Shown piece after piece: positions 44,536-55,935 of a stretch of 64,000 bases of DNA. How positions within the stretch are numbered: the first letter of the stretch is position 1; the number at the start of each line of letters is the position of its first letter. Both the position numbers and the translations under genes were made by a program. The notes under the pieces are model-generated. The model saw only the letters and a list, made by a program, of their open reading frames with translations, searched no databases and was not told the origin of the DNA. Source of the DNA: Alkalihalobacillus deserti (lineage in GTDB: Bacteria; Bacillota; Bacilli; Bacillales; Bacillaceae_D). The stretch lies in NCBI RefSeq assembly GCF_020734105.1, contig NZ_JAJAFR010000014.1, positions 34,837 through 98,836 of the forward strand, read 5' to 3'.

Positions 44536-47091
44536 TTAAAGACCGCACTTCAACTGCGCACCGCAGCTTGTGCATGTGTTACATCCACCAATGTCCTCAA
44601 CTTGTCCTTCACGACATACAGGACAAGTGTTTCCAACTTCTGAACCAATTGTCACGTTGGTTGATCTCACTTCAGTAACTGTATTGACTAAAACTACTTT
44701 GCTTTCAGATGGGGATGATTTTGATGATTCATCATCAAAACGGTTGTCTTCTGCTTTTAATGAGAGAACTTGAGCATCGCGACTTCCATCTACATAAACG
44801 GTACCGCCTTTAGCTCCACCTTTATATAGTCGCTCATATACACCTTGAACCTGCTCAACCGTATAACCACGTGGCGCATTCACCGTTTTCGATAGAGAAC
44901 TATCTACCCAGCGTTGAATGATACATTGAACATCAGCATGGGCTTCCGGTGAAAGCTCCATTGTCGAAATAAACCACTCTGGTAATTGATGTTCATCTGC
45001 ATGAGGGTTTGCATCCAAATATTCTTGAACAATCTCAGCTTTCACTTCGATAAATTTACCTAAACGACCACTTCGGAAATAAGAGAAAGAGAAATAGGGC
45101 TCAAGACCTGTCGATACTCCGACCATCGTCCCTGTACTACCTGTTGGTGCGACCGTAAGTAAGTGAGAATTCCGAATACCGTGCTTTAAAATACCTTCTC
45201 GAATATCCTCAGGCATCTCGCTCATATAACCAGTATTAACAAAAGCCTTTCGAAGTTCTTTCGTTTCTTCATCAGTTTGACCAACAAGAAACGGAAAACT
45301 TCCTTTTTCTTTTGCTAATTCGATGCTTGTACGATACGCAGTTGTTGCAATCGTTTCGAATACACGATCGACTAGTTGATTCCCTTCTTCTGACCCATAA
45401 ACAGACTCACAATAAATTAACAAATCATGAAGACCCATGACCCCTAGACCTACCCGACGCTCACCTTTAGCTTGTTTCGTATTAGCTTCTAGGAAATAAG
45501 GGGTTGCATCTATGACATTGTCTTGCATTCTTACGCCGACTTCAACCGTTTTCGTTAATTTATCAAAATCAATTTGCTTTAAATCTTTATTCGCCATTTC
45601 AGCTAAGTTGATCGCTGCAAGGTTACAAACAGAATATGGTGCTAGTGGTTGTTCTCCACAAGGATTTGTGGCGACCACCTTTTGTCCATATGCTTTCGCA
45701 TTCGTTTTATCGTTGGCATTATCAATAAAGAAAATCCCTGGTTCTGCACTATATGTCGCACAAATGTTGATCAGATTCCAAAGCTCCTTAGCTTTAATAA
45801 TACGGTAAGTTCTAATACCGAATCCACGAGCTTTCCATTCACGAACATCGCCAACTTGATGCCAAGTCGTATTATAAGTAGCCATATCTTCTTCGTTATA
45901 ATTCTCAACATCTGGGAACCGTAAGGCATACTCTTCGTCATTTTCAACAGCTTCCATAAATTCCTTTGTCAAGCAAACTGAAATATTAGCACCAGTTAAA
46001 AATTCAGAATTGTTAACAGAATAGGTTCCGCCAACTTGTAACTTCTCTTCGGCTTCGTTAATAACCTTTTGGTCGAATCCACCTTGTCCTGGGATCGCTC
46101 TGTAATTCAAGATCCCTTGGTACATCGATTCTTCAACTGCGTTTAATGGAGTAAAAGAAAGTTTGTCCTTAACTAGCTTTTGAATGACTTCATCTGTTGT
46201 ATTTTCAAGTAAAAATTTTAAAATACGTGGATTTTGCATTTTAGAAATAATAAATTCTAAAATATCTGGATGCCAGTCCGCAAGCATGATCATTTGGGCG
46301 CCACGTCTTGACCCACCTTGTTCAACAAGATGCGTTAATTTTGCGATATCATCAAGCCAAGAAACAGAACCAGAGGATTTACCATTGACTCCACGAGCTA
46401 ATGTATTGCGAGGTCTCAAAGTGGAACCATTTGTACCAACTCCACCACCGCGGCTCATAATTTCCATAACTTGCTTACGGTGTTCTGAGATGCCTTCTCT
46501 TGAATCTTGAACATAAGGCATTACATAACAGTTGAAATAAGTTACATCCGTCTCAGCTCCAGCTCCGTATAGAACACGCCCAGCTGGAATAAAATTCATT
46601 GATACAAGTTGCTCATAAAATTGCTCAAATGCTTCTTGTCTTTTCTCTTCAGTTGTTTCAACAGAAGCTAAGCCAGTAGCATTTCGTTTTGCGATTTGCT
46701 CATAGTAAAGTTCAAGTGGCTTTTCAATCGTATCTAATGAACGATATACGATTCCACTTTCTGCTTCATCGCCATCTAAAACCCCTCTAAAGTCTTCATC
46801 AATAAGTACCTTCGCACGATTGTTTTCACGATCAAGTTCGACAACAAACCCATATCCACGCGCAGGAAATTTCGGATCATCTTTAACCGTTAAAACAACA
46901 AAGTCTCCATTCTTTAATGTCTTCTTCTCCGTATCTTTGAATGTGTATCTATCTAACATTACGAGCCTAGATACTCCTTTTTTCCGAATGTTCATATCCC
47001 CCGTAATTGGGTGCACTTGTGAAAAAAGTTCGATATCCTTATTTAAACGCTCAACATCTATGCGTAACACATTTGACAACGCCATTGCCAT
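44536..47091 (-). CDS. nrdJ: adenosylcobalamin-dependent ribonucleotide reductase (class II)
   Basis: Makes deoxyribonucleotides using coenzyme B12. The 851 residues show the class II hallmarks: the first redox Cys in VTYFNCYVMPYV, the radical-site loop NPCGEQPLAPYSVCNL with Cys and Glu, APTGSTGTMVGVSTGLEP, and a C-terminal zinc-ribbon-like Cys set (CPVC, CNTC-x2-C) ending in KCGL. The ribosome site GAGGAGGAG is close to the start. Upstream are two NrdR boxes, so it is under the normal RNR repressor. No cobalamin riboswitch was seen. Confidence 0.95.
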   Translation of the reverse strand: MAMALSNVLRIDVERLNKDIELFSQVHPITGDMNIRKKGVSRLVMLDRYTFKDTEKKTLKNGDFVVLTVKDDPKFPARGYGFVVELDRENNRAKVLIDEDFRGVLDGDEAESGIVYRSLDTIEKPLELYYEQIAKRNATGLASVETTEEKRQEAFEQFYEQLVSMNFIPAGRVLYGAGAETDVTYFNCYVMPYVQDSREGISEHRKQVMEIMSRGGGVGTNGSTLRPRNTLARGVNGKSSGSVSWLDDIAKLTHLVEQGGSRRGAQMIMLADWHPDILEFIISKMQNPRILKFLLENTTDEVIQKLVKDKLSFTPLNAVEESMYQGILNYRAIPGQGGFDQKVINEAEEKLQVGGTYSVNNSEFLTGANISVCLTKEFMEAVENDEEYALRFPDVENYNEEDMATYNTTWHQVGDVREWKARGFGIRTYRIIKAKELWNLINICATYSAEPGIFFIDNANDKTNAKAYGQKVVATNPCGEQPLAPYSVCNLAAINLAEMANKDLKQIDFDKLTKTVEVGVRMQDNVIDATPYFLEANTKQAKGERRVGLGVMGLHDLLIYCESVYGSEEGNQLVDRVFETIATTAYRTSIELAKEKGSFPFLVGQTDEETKELRKAFVNTGYMSEMPEDIREGILKHGIRNSHLLTVAPTGSTGTMVGVSTGLEPYFSFSYFRSGRLGKFIEVKAEIVQEYLDANPHADEHQLPEWFISTMELSPEAHADVQCIIQRWVDSSLSKTVNAPRGYTVEQVQGVYERLYKGGAKGGTVYVDGSRDAQVLSLKAEDNRFDDESSKSSPSESKVVLVNTVTEVRSTNVTIGSEVGNTCPVCREGQVEDIGGCNTCTSCGAQLKCGL

Positions 47092-47208
47092 TCGCTTCTC
47101 CTCCTCATAATTACATGGATATCTATACTATCAATCTAGTTGTTGATTTTTAATGGTCGTCCATGTACAAATTATTCTTGGGTAAGCTTACCACAAGTCC
47201 CAATACAG

Positions 47209-47257
47209 ATTCAATATATTGTGCTCACTTTTATTTAAAATACACCATATATTGTGT
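47209..47257 (-). promoter_or_regulatory. paired NrdR boxes upstream of nrdJ
   Basis: ATTCAATATATTGTGC (47209-47224) and ACACCATATATTGTGT (47242-47257) match the NrdR box ACACWATATATWGTGT. Their centres are 33 bp apart, about three helical turns, which is the usual NrdR spacing. They lie 118-166 bp before the nrdJ start, in the region shared with the divergent dat gene. Confidence 0.9.
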
Positions 47258-47540
47258 CAGGATTCATTTCTAGTTATTTTGTCAACTGCGAAATGGCTAA
47301 ATAATAGAAGTATAAACGAGTTTATTAGTCTTTAATCCGCTTTTTTTCGACATTTTGAACCAATTTGTCTCTTGCCAGAATCATTTTTAATTCAAAGCCT
47401 TGGTACAGCATAGATTGTCGTTACATCCATTACATTTGACAAAAAAATTTCATTCCTTTTCATTTTATTATGATATTCTAGAAACGTACTTTCACAAAGT
47501 TACCTTAAATAGCAAAGTTTATTCTGCAGGAGGAATGACA

Positions 47541-48380
47541 ATGGAATATATTATTCAAAACCAACAACTACTACCGAAGAAAGAGGCTTCTATTAATTTT
47601 GAAGATCGTGGTTATTATTTTGGAGATGGTATATATGAAGTAATTAAAATTTATAACGGACAACCTTTTGCCATGGATCATCATTTAAAACGACTTCAGT
47701 CGAGTGCAAAAAAGTTAGATATCACTCTTCCATACGCAGAGGAAAAAATAACCGAACTCCTTATGAAGCTACTTAATAAAAATGCGGTTGTTGACGGCTT
47801 TCTCTATTTTCAAATTACTCGAGGAGTAGAACCAAGAAACCATTTATATACAAGGAATTCACCTGCTGTTTTTACAGCTTTTACACAAGCTGCTCAAAAT
47901 CTTGAAGAAACACAAAAAAACGGGGTCAATGTTTGGCTAACAGATGACATTCGCTGGTTACGATGTGATATAAAGACAATCAACTTACTAGGTAATGTCA
48001 TGGTGAAACGAGAGGCAGCTGACCATCAATGTCATGAAGCCATTCTTCATCGAAATGGAATGATTACTGAAGGATCATCCTCTAACTTATTTCTAGTTAA
48101 AGATCAGGTTCTATACACTCACCCTGCTACGAACCTGATCTTAAATGGTATTACAAGACAACTACTAATTGATGTTGCGACAAAACACAATTATTCCGTT
48201 GTTGAAGAACCATTCCCTGTTGAAGTACTAGAACATGCAGACGAAGCATTTATTACAAGCACTTCCGTAGAAATTACTCCTATCATATCTGTTAAAGGAC
48301 AACTTGCTACGACATTTGAAGTAGGTCCCGTGACAAAAGACCTACAAACTAAGTTCAAAGCTATTCTACCTAGAAAATAA
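47541..48380 (+). CDS. dat: D-amino acid aminotransferase
   Basis: PLP enzyme (fold IV) interconverting D-Ala and D-Glu, which feed peptidoglycan. Of 279 residues, the PLP Lys lies in DIKTINLLGNVMVKREA and the cofactor Glu in ITEGSSSNLFLV; INFEDRGYYFGDGIYEV is typical for D-amino acid rather than branched-chain transaminases. The start at 47541 follows AGGAGG by 7 bases; the longer reading from 47400 is upstream DNA. It is divergent from nrdJ. Confidence 0.9.
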   Translation: MEYIIQNQQLLPKKEASINFEDRGYYFGDGIYEVIKIYNGQPFAMDHHLKRLQSSAKKLDITLPYAEEKITELLMKLLNKNAVVDGFLYFQITRGVEPRNHLYTRNSPAVFTAFTQAAQNLEETQKNGVNVWLTDDIRWLRCDIKTINLLGNVMVKREAADHQCHEAILHRNGMITEGSSSNLFLVKDQVLYTHPATNLILNGITRQLLIDVATKHNYSVVEEPFPVEVLEHADEAFITSTSVEITPIISVKGQLATTFEVGPVTKDLQTKFKAILPRK

Positions 48381-48409
48381 TCAAAGAGAAACTTCTCTTT
48401 GATTATTTT
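48379..48409. terminator. bidirectional terminator between dat and lipM
   Basis: The 12-bp perfect stem AATCAAAGAGAA/TTCTCTTTGATT (48379-48390, 48393-48404) begins in the dat stop codon and is followed by ATTTTC; it serves both convergent genes. Confidence 0.85.
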
Positions 48410-49236
48410 CTAAAGTTCCATTCATGATTTTCATACCGGCTTTTCACGATTTCATTAACTACTTTTTCTTCTTCATCAGTTAGGGTATAAGGCTCTAATT
48501 CAATGTTAAGCCCTCTTTCAAAACCTCTTTTAAAAGCCTTTTTAGCTTCATCGATCGATAAAGGTTCCTTTCGTAAAGCATTAATCGCAACTGCTTTATT
48601 TTTAAAATTCTTTTGCATTCGCTCTCTTAGTCGATCACTAGAATACTTAAACAAGTCAAAAAGTTTATCCTCGTCAATATCTAAAATGATCGATCCATGC
48701 TGTAAAATGACGCCTTTTTGTCTTGTTTGAGCACTTCCAGCGACTTTCCTCCCTTCGACAACAAGTTCATACCAGGAAGGAGCATCAAAACAAACAGCCG
48801 ATCGGGGATTTTTCAACGCATTTTTCTCTTCGTCTGTTCTTGGAATAGAAAAATAAGCATCAAGGCCTACATCTTTAAATCCTTCTAAAATGCCTTGTGA
48901 AATTACGCGATAGGCCTCAGTTACCGTTGCAGGCATTTCCGGATGATCTTCAGAAACAATTACACTATACGTTAGCTCTTTATCATGTAAAACCCCACGA
49001 CCACCTGTAGGTCTACGTACAAAACCTAAACCGTACTCTTGAACCTTTTCAAGATTAACTTCTTTTTCAACTTTTTGAAAATACCCAATTGATAAAGTTG
49101 CCGGATTCCAACTATAAAACCGAATCGTTGGCGGAATTAATCTCTTGCTGTGCCAATCAAGTAACGCTTCATCCAAAGCCATATTATAAGCCGGAGAACA
49201 ATCACCTGAGTCAATAAAACGCCACGTTTCCTTCAT
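48403..49236 (-). CDS. lipM: octanoyl-[GcvH]:protein transferase LipM
   Basis: Transfers octanoate from ACP to GcvH at the start of lipoate assembly, needed by the BKD E2 and glycine cleavage system encoded in this window. The 278 residues have the lipoate-ligase-like core [20 protein letters not shown], the catalytic Cys in [13 protein letters not shown] and the Lys of [11 protein letters not shown]. The start at 49236 ([11 protein letters not shown]) equals the family start; an extension to 49299 is not needed. Confidence 0.94.
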   Translation of the reverse strand: MKETWRFIDSGDCSPAYNMALDEALLDWHSKRLIPPTIRFYSWNPATLSIGYFQKVEKEVNLEKVQEYGLGFVRRPTGGRGVLHDKELTYSVIVSEDHPEMPATVTEAYRVISQGILEGFKDVGLDAYFSIPRTDEEKNALKNPRSAVCFDAPSWYELVVEGRKVAGSAQTRQKGVILQHGSIILDIDEDKLFDLFKYSSDRLRERMQKNFKNKAVAINALRKEPLSIDEAKKAFKRGFERGLNIELEPYTLTDEEEKVVNEIVKSRYENHEWNFRK

Positions 49237-49393
49237 TATACACCGCTTCTTTCGTTCATTTATCTTAATCATTTTAACAAACGAACGCTTACTAGCCAAA
49301 CTATATGCCCAATGAGATCTTATTGCTTAAATGTCCAACGACTATTATAATAAATAATGACTGTAGTACGTAAAGGAGTGTAGAGATTAACAT

Positions 49394-49768
49394 ATGGTAT
49401 ATTTATGGCTAATTCTGCTTGGTTTTGTGGTTTATACTGTGTTTAAGCGCTTTTATAATCCAAAATACTTAAAAACATTATCTCAAGACGATTTCATTAA
49501 AGGGTATCGCAAAGCTCAATTAATTGATGTACGTGAACCTCGTGAATATGATGGTGGTCACATCCTCGGAGCCCGCAACATTCCGATGTCACAAATTCGT
49601 CAACGAATCAATGAAGTACGTACAGATCAACCAGTGTATTTGTATTGCCAATCTGGTGCACGTAGTAGACAAGCTGCTCAATTACTAAAAAAGAAGCGTG
49701 GAGTGGAAGACATCTCTCATCTACAAGGTGGATTTAAAAAGTGGTCTGGTAAAATTAGAAAGAAGTAA
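49394..49768 (+). CDS. yqhL: membrane-anchored rhodanese YqhL
   Basis: A 124-residue protein with one N-terminal membrane helix (1-18) followed by a rhodanese domain (about 31-122) with the active-site loop YLYCQSGARSRQA, so Cys is present and sulfurtransferase activity is possible. Conserved neighbour of lipM and gcvP in Bacillus. Confidence 0.9.
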   Translation: MVYLWLILLGFVVYTVFKRFYNPKYLKTLSQDDFIKGYRKAQLIDVREPREYDGGHILGARNIPMSQIRQRINEVRTDQPVYLYCQSGARSRQAAQLLKKKRGVEDISHLQGGFKKWSGKIRKK

Positions 49769-49775
49769 AAAGATA

Positions 49776-49811
49776 GACTCAGGAAGGACTAATCTCTCCT
49801 GAGTCTTCTTT
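49776..49811 (+). terminator. terminator of yqhL
   Basis: The stem GACTCAGGA/TCCTGAGTC (49776-49784, 49797-49805) is followed by TTCTTT. Confidence 0.82.
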
Positions 49812-49829
49812 CAAGCTTAAGCGTGATGC

Positions 49830-51293
49830 TTAGGCTTTTTCATATTTTAAAATTGGTTTTCGCGCAGCTGTCGTCTCGTCGAGTCTTGAAATAACCGTTG
49901 TATGTGGAGCTTCTTGAACAATCTCTGGATTTTCTTCCACTTCACGAGCAATTTGAATCATTGCGTCAATAAATTCGTCTAATGTTTCCTTCGACTCTGT
50001 TTCTGTTGGCTCAATCATCATACATTCCTCTACATTTAATGGGAAGTAGATCGTTGGTGGATGATAACCGAAGTCCAGCAAACGCTTAGCAATATCTAGA
50101 GTACGGACGCCTAATTTCTTTTGGCGCCGCCCTGAAATAACAAATTCATGCTTACAATGTTGAGTATAAGGTAAATCAAAATAAAGCTCTAATCTTCTCA
50201 TCATATAGTTAGCATTTAAGACCGCATATTCAGAAACCTTACGCAATCCATCTGGACCCATTGTCCGAATATACGTATATGCACGAACATTGATTCCATA
50301 GTTACCATAGTATGGTTTTACCCGACCGATCGACTGTGGACGATTGTAATCAAAATCATAGCGACCATCACGCTTCACGATAAGTGGTTTTGGTAAAAAC
50401 GGAATTAAATCTTTTTTCACACCAACCGGACCTGATCCCGGACCACCGCCACCATGTGGTCCTGTAAACGTCTTGTGAAGATTTAAATGGACAACATCAA
50501 AGCCCATATCTCCAGGTCTAGCGATTCCTAAGATGGCATTTGAATTGGCACCATCATAATAAAGCTTCCCACCTGCATCATGAATGATTTTCGCCATTTC
50601 TACAATATATGTTTCAAACAATCCAAGCGTATTAGGATTTGTTAACATGAGTGCGGCTGTATCTTTACCCACTACTTCCCGTAAATGATCTAGATCTACA
50701 AGACCATTTTCATCCGTACGAACTGTTACAGACTCAAAGCCAGCAACCGTTGCAGAAGCAGGGTTGGTACCATGCGCAGAGTCAGGTACAATCACTTTTC
50801 TACGCTCTAAATCACCATTTCCTTCATGATAAGCACGAATCATCATTAACCCTGTCCACTCACCATGGGCTCCAGCTGCAGGCTGCAAAGTAACTTCATC
50901 CATTCCCGTAATCTCAGCTAAAGACGTTTGCAACTCATAAAGCATTTCAAGAGATCCTTGAACTTGCTCGACTGGTTGATATGGATGAATATGAGCAAGG
51001 CCTTCAAAACGAGCGACGTTCTCATTGATTTTCGGATTGTATTTCATCGTACAAGAACCAAGTGGATAGAACCCTGAATCTACACCGTGATTTCGTTTAG
51101 ATAACGCCGTATAATGCCGCATAATTTCAAGCTCAGAAACTTCAGGTAGCTCTGGCTCGATTTCTCTTAAAAATTCACTAGGAATTAAATCGTCTATTTT
51201 TTGTTCCGTGATATCTAAAGTAGGCAGGCTGTGTCCCACTCGGCCTGGTTTACTACGTTCAAAAATAAGTGGCTGGTCTTTTGTTATAATCAT
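49830..51293 (-). CDS. gcvPB: glycine dehydrogenase (decarboxylating) subunit 2
   Basis: PLP half of the split P-protein of the glycine cleavage system. The 487 residues carry the PLP-Lys in [19 protein letters not shown]. It overlaps the gcvPA stop by 4 bp (ATGA), as expected for an alpha2beta2 enzyme. The H-protein gene is not in this window. Confidence 0.96.
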   Translation of the reverse strand: MIITKDQPLIFERSKPGRVGHSLPTLDITEQKIDDLIPSEFLREIEPELPEVSELEIMRHYTALSKRNHGVDSGFYPLGSCTMKYNPKINENVARFEGLAHIHPYQPVEQVQGSLEMLYELQTSLAEITGMDEVTLQPAAGAHGEWTGLMMIRAYHEGNGDLERRKVIVPDSAHGTNPASATVAGFESVTVRTDENGLVDLDHLREVVGKDTAALMLTNPNTLGLFETYIVEMAKIIHDAGGKLYYDGANSNAILGIARPGDMGFDVVHLNLHKTFTGPHGGGGPGSGPVGVKKDLIPFLPKPLIVKRDGRYDFDYNRPQSIGRVKPYYGNYGINVRAYTYIRTMGPDGLRKVSEYAVLNANYMMRRLELYFDLPYTQHCKHEFVISGRRQKKLGVRTLDIAKRLLDFGYHPPTIYFPLNVEECMMIEPTETESKETLDEFIDAMIQIAREVEENPEIVQEAPHTTVISRLDETTAARKPILKYEKA

Positions 51294-52633
51294 ACTAGAG
51301 CCCCCAATTCTTTAGCAAAGCTATCAAGTTCTGTTTTCGTACGTACCTCAGTTACTGCTAGTAACATTTGTCCTTCTAGTGCTTCATGATCTCTGCCAAG
51401 ATCATAGCCACCAATAAATCCTTTTGTTAGTAAAATCTCATTCACTTCAGAAACAGGTTTATTCACTTTCACAACAAATTCATTGAATGTTGGTTGTTCG
51501 AATACCACTTCAACGCCGTTTGCTTTTAATTGCTTCTTCAGATAAGCCGACTTTTGAACATTTTGATAAGCCATTTCTTTAACACCCTTTTTACCAATCG
51601 CCGTCATCGCAACAGAAGCTGCTAGTGCATTTAGGGCTTGATTGGAACAAATATTAGATGTCGCTTTTTCACGTCTTATATGTTGTTCACGAGCTTGTAA
51701 AGTTAACACAAAACCACGCTGACCATGCTCATCGGTTGTTTGTCCGACTAAACGACCAGGTATCTTACGCATTAATTTCTTCGTTGTTGCAAAATACCCA
51801 CAGTGTGGACCTCCAAATTGAGTAGCAATTCCAAATGGTTGAGCATCGCCTACGACAATGTCAGCTCCAAAATGACCAGGTGGTTTTAATAAACCAAGGG
51901 CAAGTGGATTACTTGAAACCACAAACATCGCTTTTCCACTATGTGTGATCTGCTCTAGTTCAGCTAATGGCTCAAGATTTCCAAAAAAGTTAGGATGTTG
52001 AACAAGGACACAAGCTGTGTCTTCTCCGTACAATTCTTTTAACTGAGCAAGGTCGGTAACACCATTTTCTGTATCAATTTCAATCACATTCAAACGCTGA
52101 CCCGTTGCGTTCGTCTGCAAAACAGCGCGAGCTTCAGGATGCACGGCTTTTGAAACGAGAATCGTTTTCTTTTTCGTTTGACCAGCACTTAACATAGCAG
52201 CCTCAGCAAGAGCGGTTGGACCATCATACATTGAAGAGTTGGCTAAATCCATACCTGTCAACTCACAAATCATTGTTTGAAATTCGAAAATTGCTTGCAA
52301 TTCTCCTTGCGAAATTTCAGGTTGATATGGCGTATAAGCCGTGTAAAATTCCGAACGAGAAATAACGTGATCAACAATGGAAGGAATGTAATGCTCATAT
52401 ACACCAGCACCTAAAAACGACGGCACTTGTTTAATTGAAACGTTCTTGCTTGCTAGACCTTGAAAATAAGAAACTAACTCAGTCTCTTTTAATGCTTCCT
52501 TCAGGTCCATTTCTCCTTTGAATCGAATGTCCTTTGGGATATCAGAAAATAAGTCTTCGATTGATTCAACACCAATCGTCTTAAGCATTTCCTTTTGATC
52601 TGCTTCTGTCATTGGTAAATAGCGATGATTCAT
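51290..52633 (-). CDS. gcvPA: glycine dehydrogenase (decarboxylating) subunit 1
   Basis: N-terminal half of the split P-protein, 447 residues, with the GcvP-N hallmarks [18 protein letters not shown] and [20 protein letters not shown] and the Gly-rich [12 protein letters not shown]. It follows gcvT by 11 bp and precedes gcvPB with a 4-bp overlap. Confidence 0.96.
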   Translation of the reverse strand: MNHRYLPMTEADQKEMLKTIGVESIEDLFSDIPKDIRFKGEMDLKEALKETELVSYFQGLASKNVSIKQVPSFLGAGVYEHYIPSIVDHVISRSEFYTAYTPYQPEISQGELQAIFEFQTMICELTGMDLANSSMYDGPTALAEAAMLSAGQTKKKTILVSKAVHPEARAVLQTNATGQRLNVIEIDTENGVTDLAQLKELYGEDTACVLVQHPNFFGNLEPLAELEQITHSGKAMFVVSSNPLALGLLKPPGHFGADIVVGDAQPFGIATQFGGPHCGYFATTKKLMRKIPGRLVGQTTDEHGQRGFVLTLQAREQHIRREKATSNICSNQALNALAASVAMTAIGKKGVKEMAYQNVQKSAYLKKQLKANGVEVVFEQPTFNEFVVKVNKPVSEVNEILLTKGFIGGYDLGRDHEALEGQMLLAVTEVRTKTELDSFAKELGALV

Positions 52634-52644
52634 AAACGTTCCTC

Positions 52645-53742
52645 CTACGACTTTTTATAAAAAGGGGTTGATACCACTTTAGCTTTTAAACGCTTTTTAC
52701 GAACTTGTACTTCTACTTCTGTATCAAGGTCTGTACAATCAAGATCAAGAATAGCAAGACCGACATTCTTTTTAAGTGTTGGCGATTGTGTTCCTGTTGT
52801 TACAAAACCAACTTGTTTATCATGAACGAATACCTTATATCCTGTCCGTGGAATTCCTTTATCAATCATCTCAATGCCAACAAGCTTTCTAGTTAACCCT
52901 GCTTCTTTTTGCTTCTTTAATACAGCTTTCCCAATAAAATCAGTTTCTTTATTCACTTTTACTGCAAAACCAATACCTGCCTCTAGTGGAGAAATTTCTT
53001 TTGTAAGCTCTTGACCATACAAAGGTAAACGAGCCTCAAAACGGAGGGTGTCACGGGCACCAAGGCCACACGGTACAAGACCATCTGCTTTCCCACTCTT
53101 TAGTAATAGGCTCCAAAGCTTTGGAGCGTCAGCAGCCACACAGTAAATCTCAAAACCGTCTTCACCGGTATATCCAGTTCTAGAAACTAGAGCGTCTACT
53201 CCTCCAATTTGAACATTTTCTGCAAAATGAAAAAAGCGAATTGATGACAAATCAAAAGTAGTTTCCTTTTGCAAGATCCTTTCTGCAAGTGGACCTTGAA
53301 TCGCTAATTGTGCCATGTCACTTGAAATGTTCTTAACCGTTACATTAGCAGTTAGATGCTGCTCCATCCACTCAACGTCTTTTTCAATATTAGATGCATT
53401 AATAACTAGCAAGAAGTTATCTTCTGACTTACGATAAATAAGCAAATCATCGACGGTTCCACCATTTTCATAACACATGGCTGTATATTGAGCCTGACCA
53501 TCGATAATCTTAGAAACGTCGTTAGTCATGAGCTTTTGCAAGTAATTAAGCGCACCTTGACCTTTAATTTCCACTTCACCCATATGTGACACATCAAATA
53601 AACCAGCTTTTGTTCTAACTGCTTCGTGCTCATCTTTAATACTGGAAAATTGAACAGGTAAGTCCCATCCACCAAAATCAATGGTTTTCGCTCCATTCTC
53701 TTTATAAAGACTCCATAAAGGTGTTCGTTTTAATTCTGTCAT
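52645..53742 (-). CDS. gcvT: glycine cleavage T-protein (aminomethyltransferase)
   Basis: Moves the methylene group from aminomethyl-lipoyl GcvH to THF. The 365 residues show the folate-binding regions [13 protein letters not shown] and [15 protein letters not shown], the catalytic Asp region NDVSKI, and [12 protein letters not shown]. First gene of the riboswitch-controlled gcvT-gcvPA-gcvPB operon. Confidence 0.96.
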   Translation of the reverse strand: MTELKRTPLWSLYKENGAKTIDFGGWDLPVQFSSIKDEHEAVRTKAGLFDVSHMGEVEIKGQGALNYLQKLMTNDVSKIIDGQAQYTAMCYENGGTVDDLLIYRKSEDNFLLVINASNIEKDVEWMEQHLTANVTVKNISSDMAQLAIQGPLAERILQKETTFDLSSIRFFHFAENVQIGGVDALVSRTGYTGEDGFEIYCVAADAPKLWSLLLKSGKADGLVPCGLGARDTLRFEARLPLYGQELTKEISPLEAGIGFAVKVNKETDFIGKAVLKKQKEAGLTRKLVGIEMIDKGIPRTGYKVFVHDKQVGFVTTGTQSPTLKKNVGLAILDLDCTDLDTEVEVQVRKKRLKAKVVSTPFYKKS

Positions 53743-53781
53743 TTATCGTATACTCCCCTTTCAAATCAACTCATTTTAAAC

Positions 53782-54012
53782 AAAAAAGGACAGAGTTATA
53801 CACTGAAATGTGTATAACTCTGTCCTTATACCAGAAAGTTTCCTATATTCAATAGCAAAGAATATAGTGTCTTCGTAGGTGGCTTTATCAGCGCTCTCCA
53901 GAGCTGCGTCAAATAAGAGTCTTTTTGCCTGAGAGATTCGAACTGATAACACATTATCAGAAACTTGCTCCTTCGGCGTCACAAACGTTCTTGCAATCTC
54001 TCCCCTTATTCT
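53782..54012 (-). promoter_or_regulatory. tandem glycine riboswitch with terminator, controlling gcvT
   Basis: The minus-strand leader has aptamer 1 (from GGGGAGAGATTGCAAG near 54007, with GACGCCGAAGGAGCAAG and CTCTCAGGCAAAAAGAC) and aptamer 2 (GAGAGCGC, CCACCTACGAAGA, TTCTGGTATAAGGACAGAG). The last segment overlaps an 18-bp terminator AAGGACAGAGTTATACAC/GTGTATAACTCTGTCCTT (53786-53803 with 53810-53827) with T6. Pairing of GGACAGAG either in aptamer 2 or in the terminator explains a glycine-ON switch, as in B. subtilis gcvT. The ORF at 53776-54051 is only this RNA read as protein. Confidence 0.95.
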
Positions 54013-54246
54013 CATCCGCATTGAATTCAATTGTTTCCTATTTATACTCATGAATTTTTAACAATTGGTACATACTAACTATATACTACTTAACTTTTTT
54101 AGAAAGTAAGGTTATTCGGAATTTATATTAATATCCTAACAAGTTAAACGATTAGACGCAACTATTATTTCTTAAATCATATTTTTTTATATATTTTTGT
54201 TGTTTTCATTCGGATATTGACTTAAGTTTGTTCGAAAGGATGATAG

Positions 54247-55935
54247 ATGGTGAATATAGATATTCATTTTGATCAAAAGTGGAAAAACACCTTTTTAGAA
54301 AGGTTGGACCAAGATGGACCTTGGTCTAATTGGGAGCTCTTTAAACTCGCTTATGAAGCTGAAGAACATCAAGTCATACCCGAGTTTCATGGATTACTAG
54401 CACCACAGCATCTCCCGCAATTACAGCCTTTTCCTCACCAGATTGAAGTAGCAAACACGGTCATTGAACAAATGAATGGGAAAGCTATATTGGCTGATGA
54501 AGTAGGACTTGGAAAAACAATTGAAGCTGGTTTGATTTTAAAAGAATATATGATTCGTGGACTCGTTAAAAAGGTTCTCATTTTAGTACCAGCTTCTCTT
54601 GTGTCTCAGTGGGCGATTGAATTAAATACCAAATTTCATATACCTGCTGTTGCTCAGCGTAAATCATATGTATGGGAGCAATGTGATGTAGTTGTCGCTT
54701 CTATCGATACAGCCAAACGACAGCCTCATCGTGATATTGTTCTTAACCAACCATATGACTTGGTCATTATTGATGAAGCTCATAAACTAAAAAACCCTAA
54801 AACAAAAAACTATGAATTCATCAAACACCTAAAGAAAAAGTTTTGCCTTCTCTTAACAGCAACTCCTGTTCAAAATAAATTAGAGGAAATCTTTAATTTA
54901 GTATCCCTGTTAAAACCGGGACATCTAGGCGATATCACTTCTTTTGAAAAAGAGTATCGTTCCAACAAACGCTCGCCTAAAAATGAAGAGAAATTAAAAG
55001 AGCTTGTTAATAAAGTAATGGTTCGCAATCGGCGGGAAGAAACAGGAATTGAGTGGACAAAACGCATCGTTGAAACCGTTCCAATTGAATTTAGTGATTC
55101 AGAGCGTGCTTTTTACAGTGAGATTGAGCAATTGAAAGATGGTTCTAGTCACTTTGCTTTATTAACGTTAAAACGAGAGCTTTGTAGTAGTAGAGAAGCG
55201 GCTTTTATGACTTTAAAAAACATGATTGAACGAGCACATAAAGATGGTCGTTCCTTACCTGATGCTGAAAAACTCCTAAATAAAATAGGAGAAATTGATG
55301 GCCATGCAAAGGCTGAAAAAGCGCTTGAAATTATTAAAAAGATTGATGATAAAGTAATCATCTTCACCGAATACCGAGCTACTCAACTTTATTTACAGTG
55401 GTACCTAAAACAAAATGGGATATCGTCTGTACCTTTTAGAGGTGGATTTAAACGAGGAAAAAAAGATTGGATGAGGCAACTGTTTCAAAACCATGCGCAA
55501 GTGTTAATTGCGACAGAGGCTGGTGGAGAAGGAATTAATCTTCAATTTTGTAGCCATATCATTAATTATGACTTGCCTTGGAACCCGATGAGAATCGAGC
55601 AACGGATTGGACGGATTCATCGTTTAGGGCAAAAAGAAGATGTTCGCATTTACAATTTTGCCGTAACAGATACGGTCGAACAACATATTCTTAAGTTATT
55701 GTATGAAAAAATTCACCTTTTTGAATCAGTGATTGGAGAACTTGATGATATTTTAACGAAGATTGAACTTCCTTCAGTTGAGGAACATGTTCAAGACATC
55801 CTGTTACAATCGGACTCAGAAGGAGAAATGAGGATTAAATTTGATCATCTTGCAGCCATAATGAATGAAGCCGCTGAAGAAGCTGCTCAATCCAAAGAGG
55901 AGGATCCTATCGATGCAACAGCCTCAAGTTCATGA
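54247..55935 (+). CDS. yqhH: SNF2-family DNA/RNA translocase YqhH
   Basis: A 562-residue superfamily 2 ATPase: motif I DEVGLGKTIEAGLI near 76-89, motif II VIIDEAHKLKNPKT near 174-187, motif III LLTATPVQN, motif V ATEAGGEGINLQFCSHIINYDLP (in two parts) and motif VI RIEQRIGRIHRLGQ. It resembles the HepA/RapA class without extra domains. Divergent from gcvT, and overlaps the next gene yqhG, which is probably its partner. Function unknown. Confidence 0.92.
   Translation: MVNIDIHFDQKWKNTFLERLDQDGPWSNWELFKLAYEAEEHQVIPEFHGLLAPQHLPQLQPFPHQIEVANTVIEQMNGKAILADEVGLGKTIEAGLILKEYMIRGLVKKVLILVPASLVSQWAIELNTKFHIPAVAQRKSYVWEQCDVVVASIDTAKRQPHRDIVLNQPYDLVIIDEAHKLKNPKTKNYEFIKHLKKKFCLLLTATPVQNKLEEIFNLVSLLKPGHLGDITSFEKEYRSNKRSPKNEEKLKELVNKVMVRNRREETGIEWTKRIVETVPIEFSDSERAFYSEIEQLKDGSSHFALLTLKRELCSSREAAFMTLKNMIERAHKDGRSLPDAEKLLNKIGEIDGHAKAEKALEIIKKIDDKVIIFTEYRATQLYLQWYLKQNGISSVPFRGGFKRGKKDWMRQLFQNHAQVLIATEAGGEGINLQFCSHIINYDLPWNPMRIEQRIGRIHRLGQKEDVRIYNFAVTDTVEQHILKLLYEKIHLFESVIGELDDILTKIELPSVEEHVQDILLQSDSEGEMRIKFDHLAAIMNEAAEEAAQSKEEDPIDATASSS

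Noticed and set aside
47110..47400. cobalamin riboswitch upstream of nrdJ
   Set aside because: Looked for the B12-box and did not see it; NrdR boxes explain the region.
53776..54051. 91-codon minus-strand ORF before gcvT
   Set aside because: It is the glycine riboswitch and its terminator read as protein.
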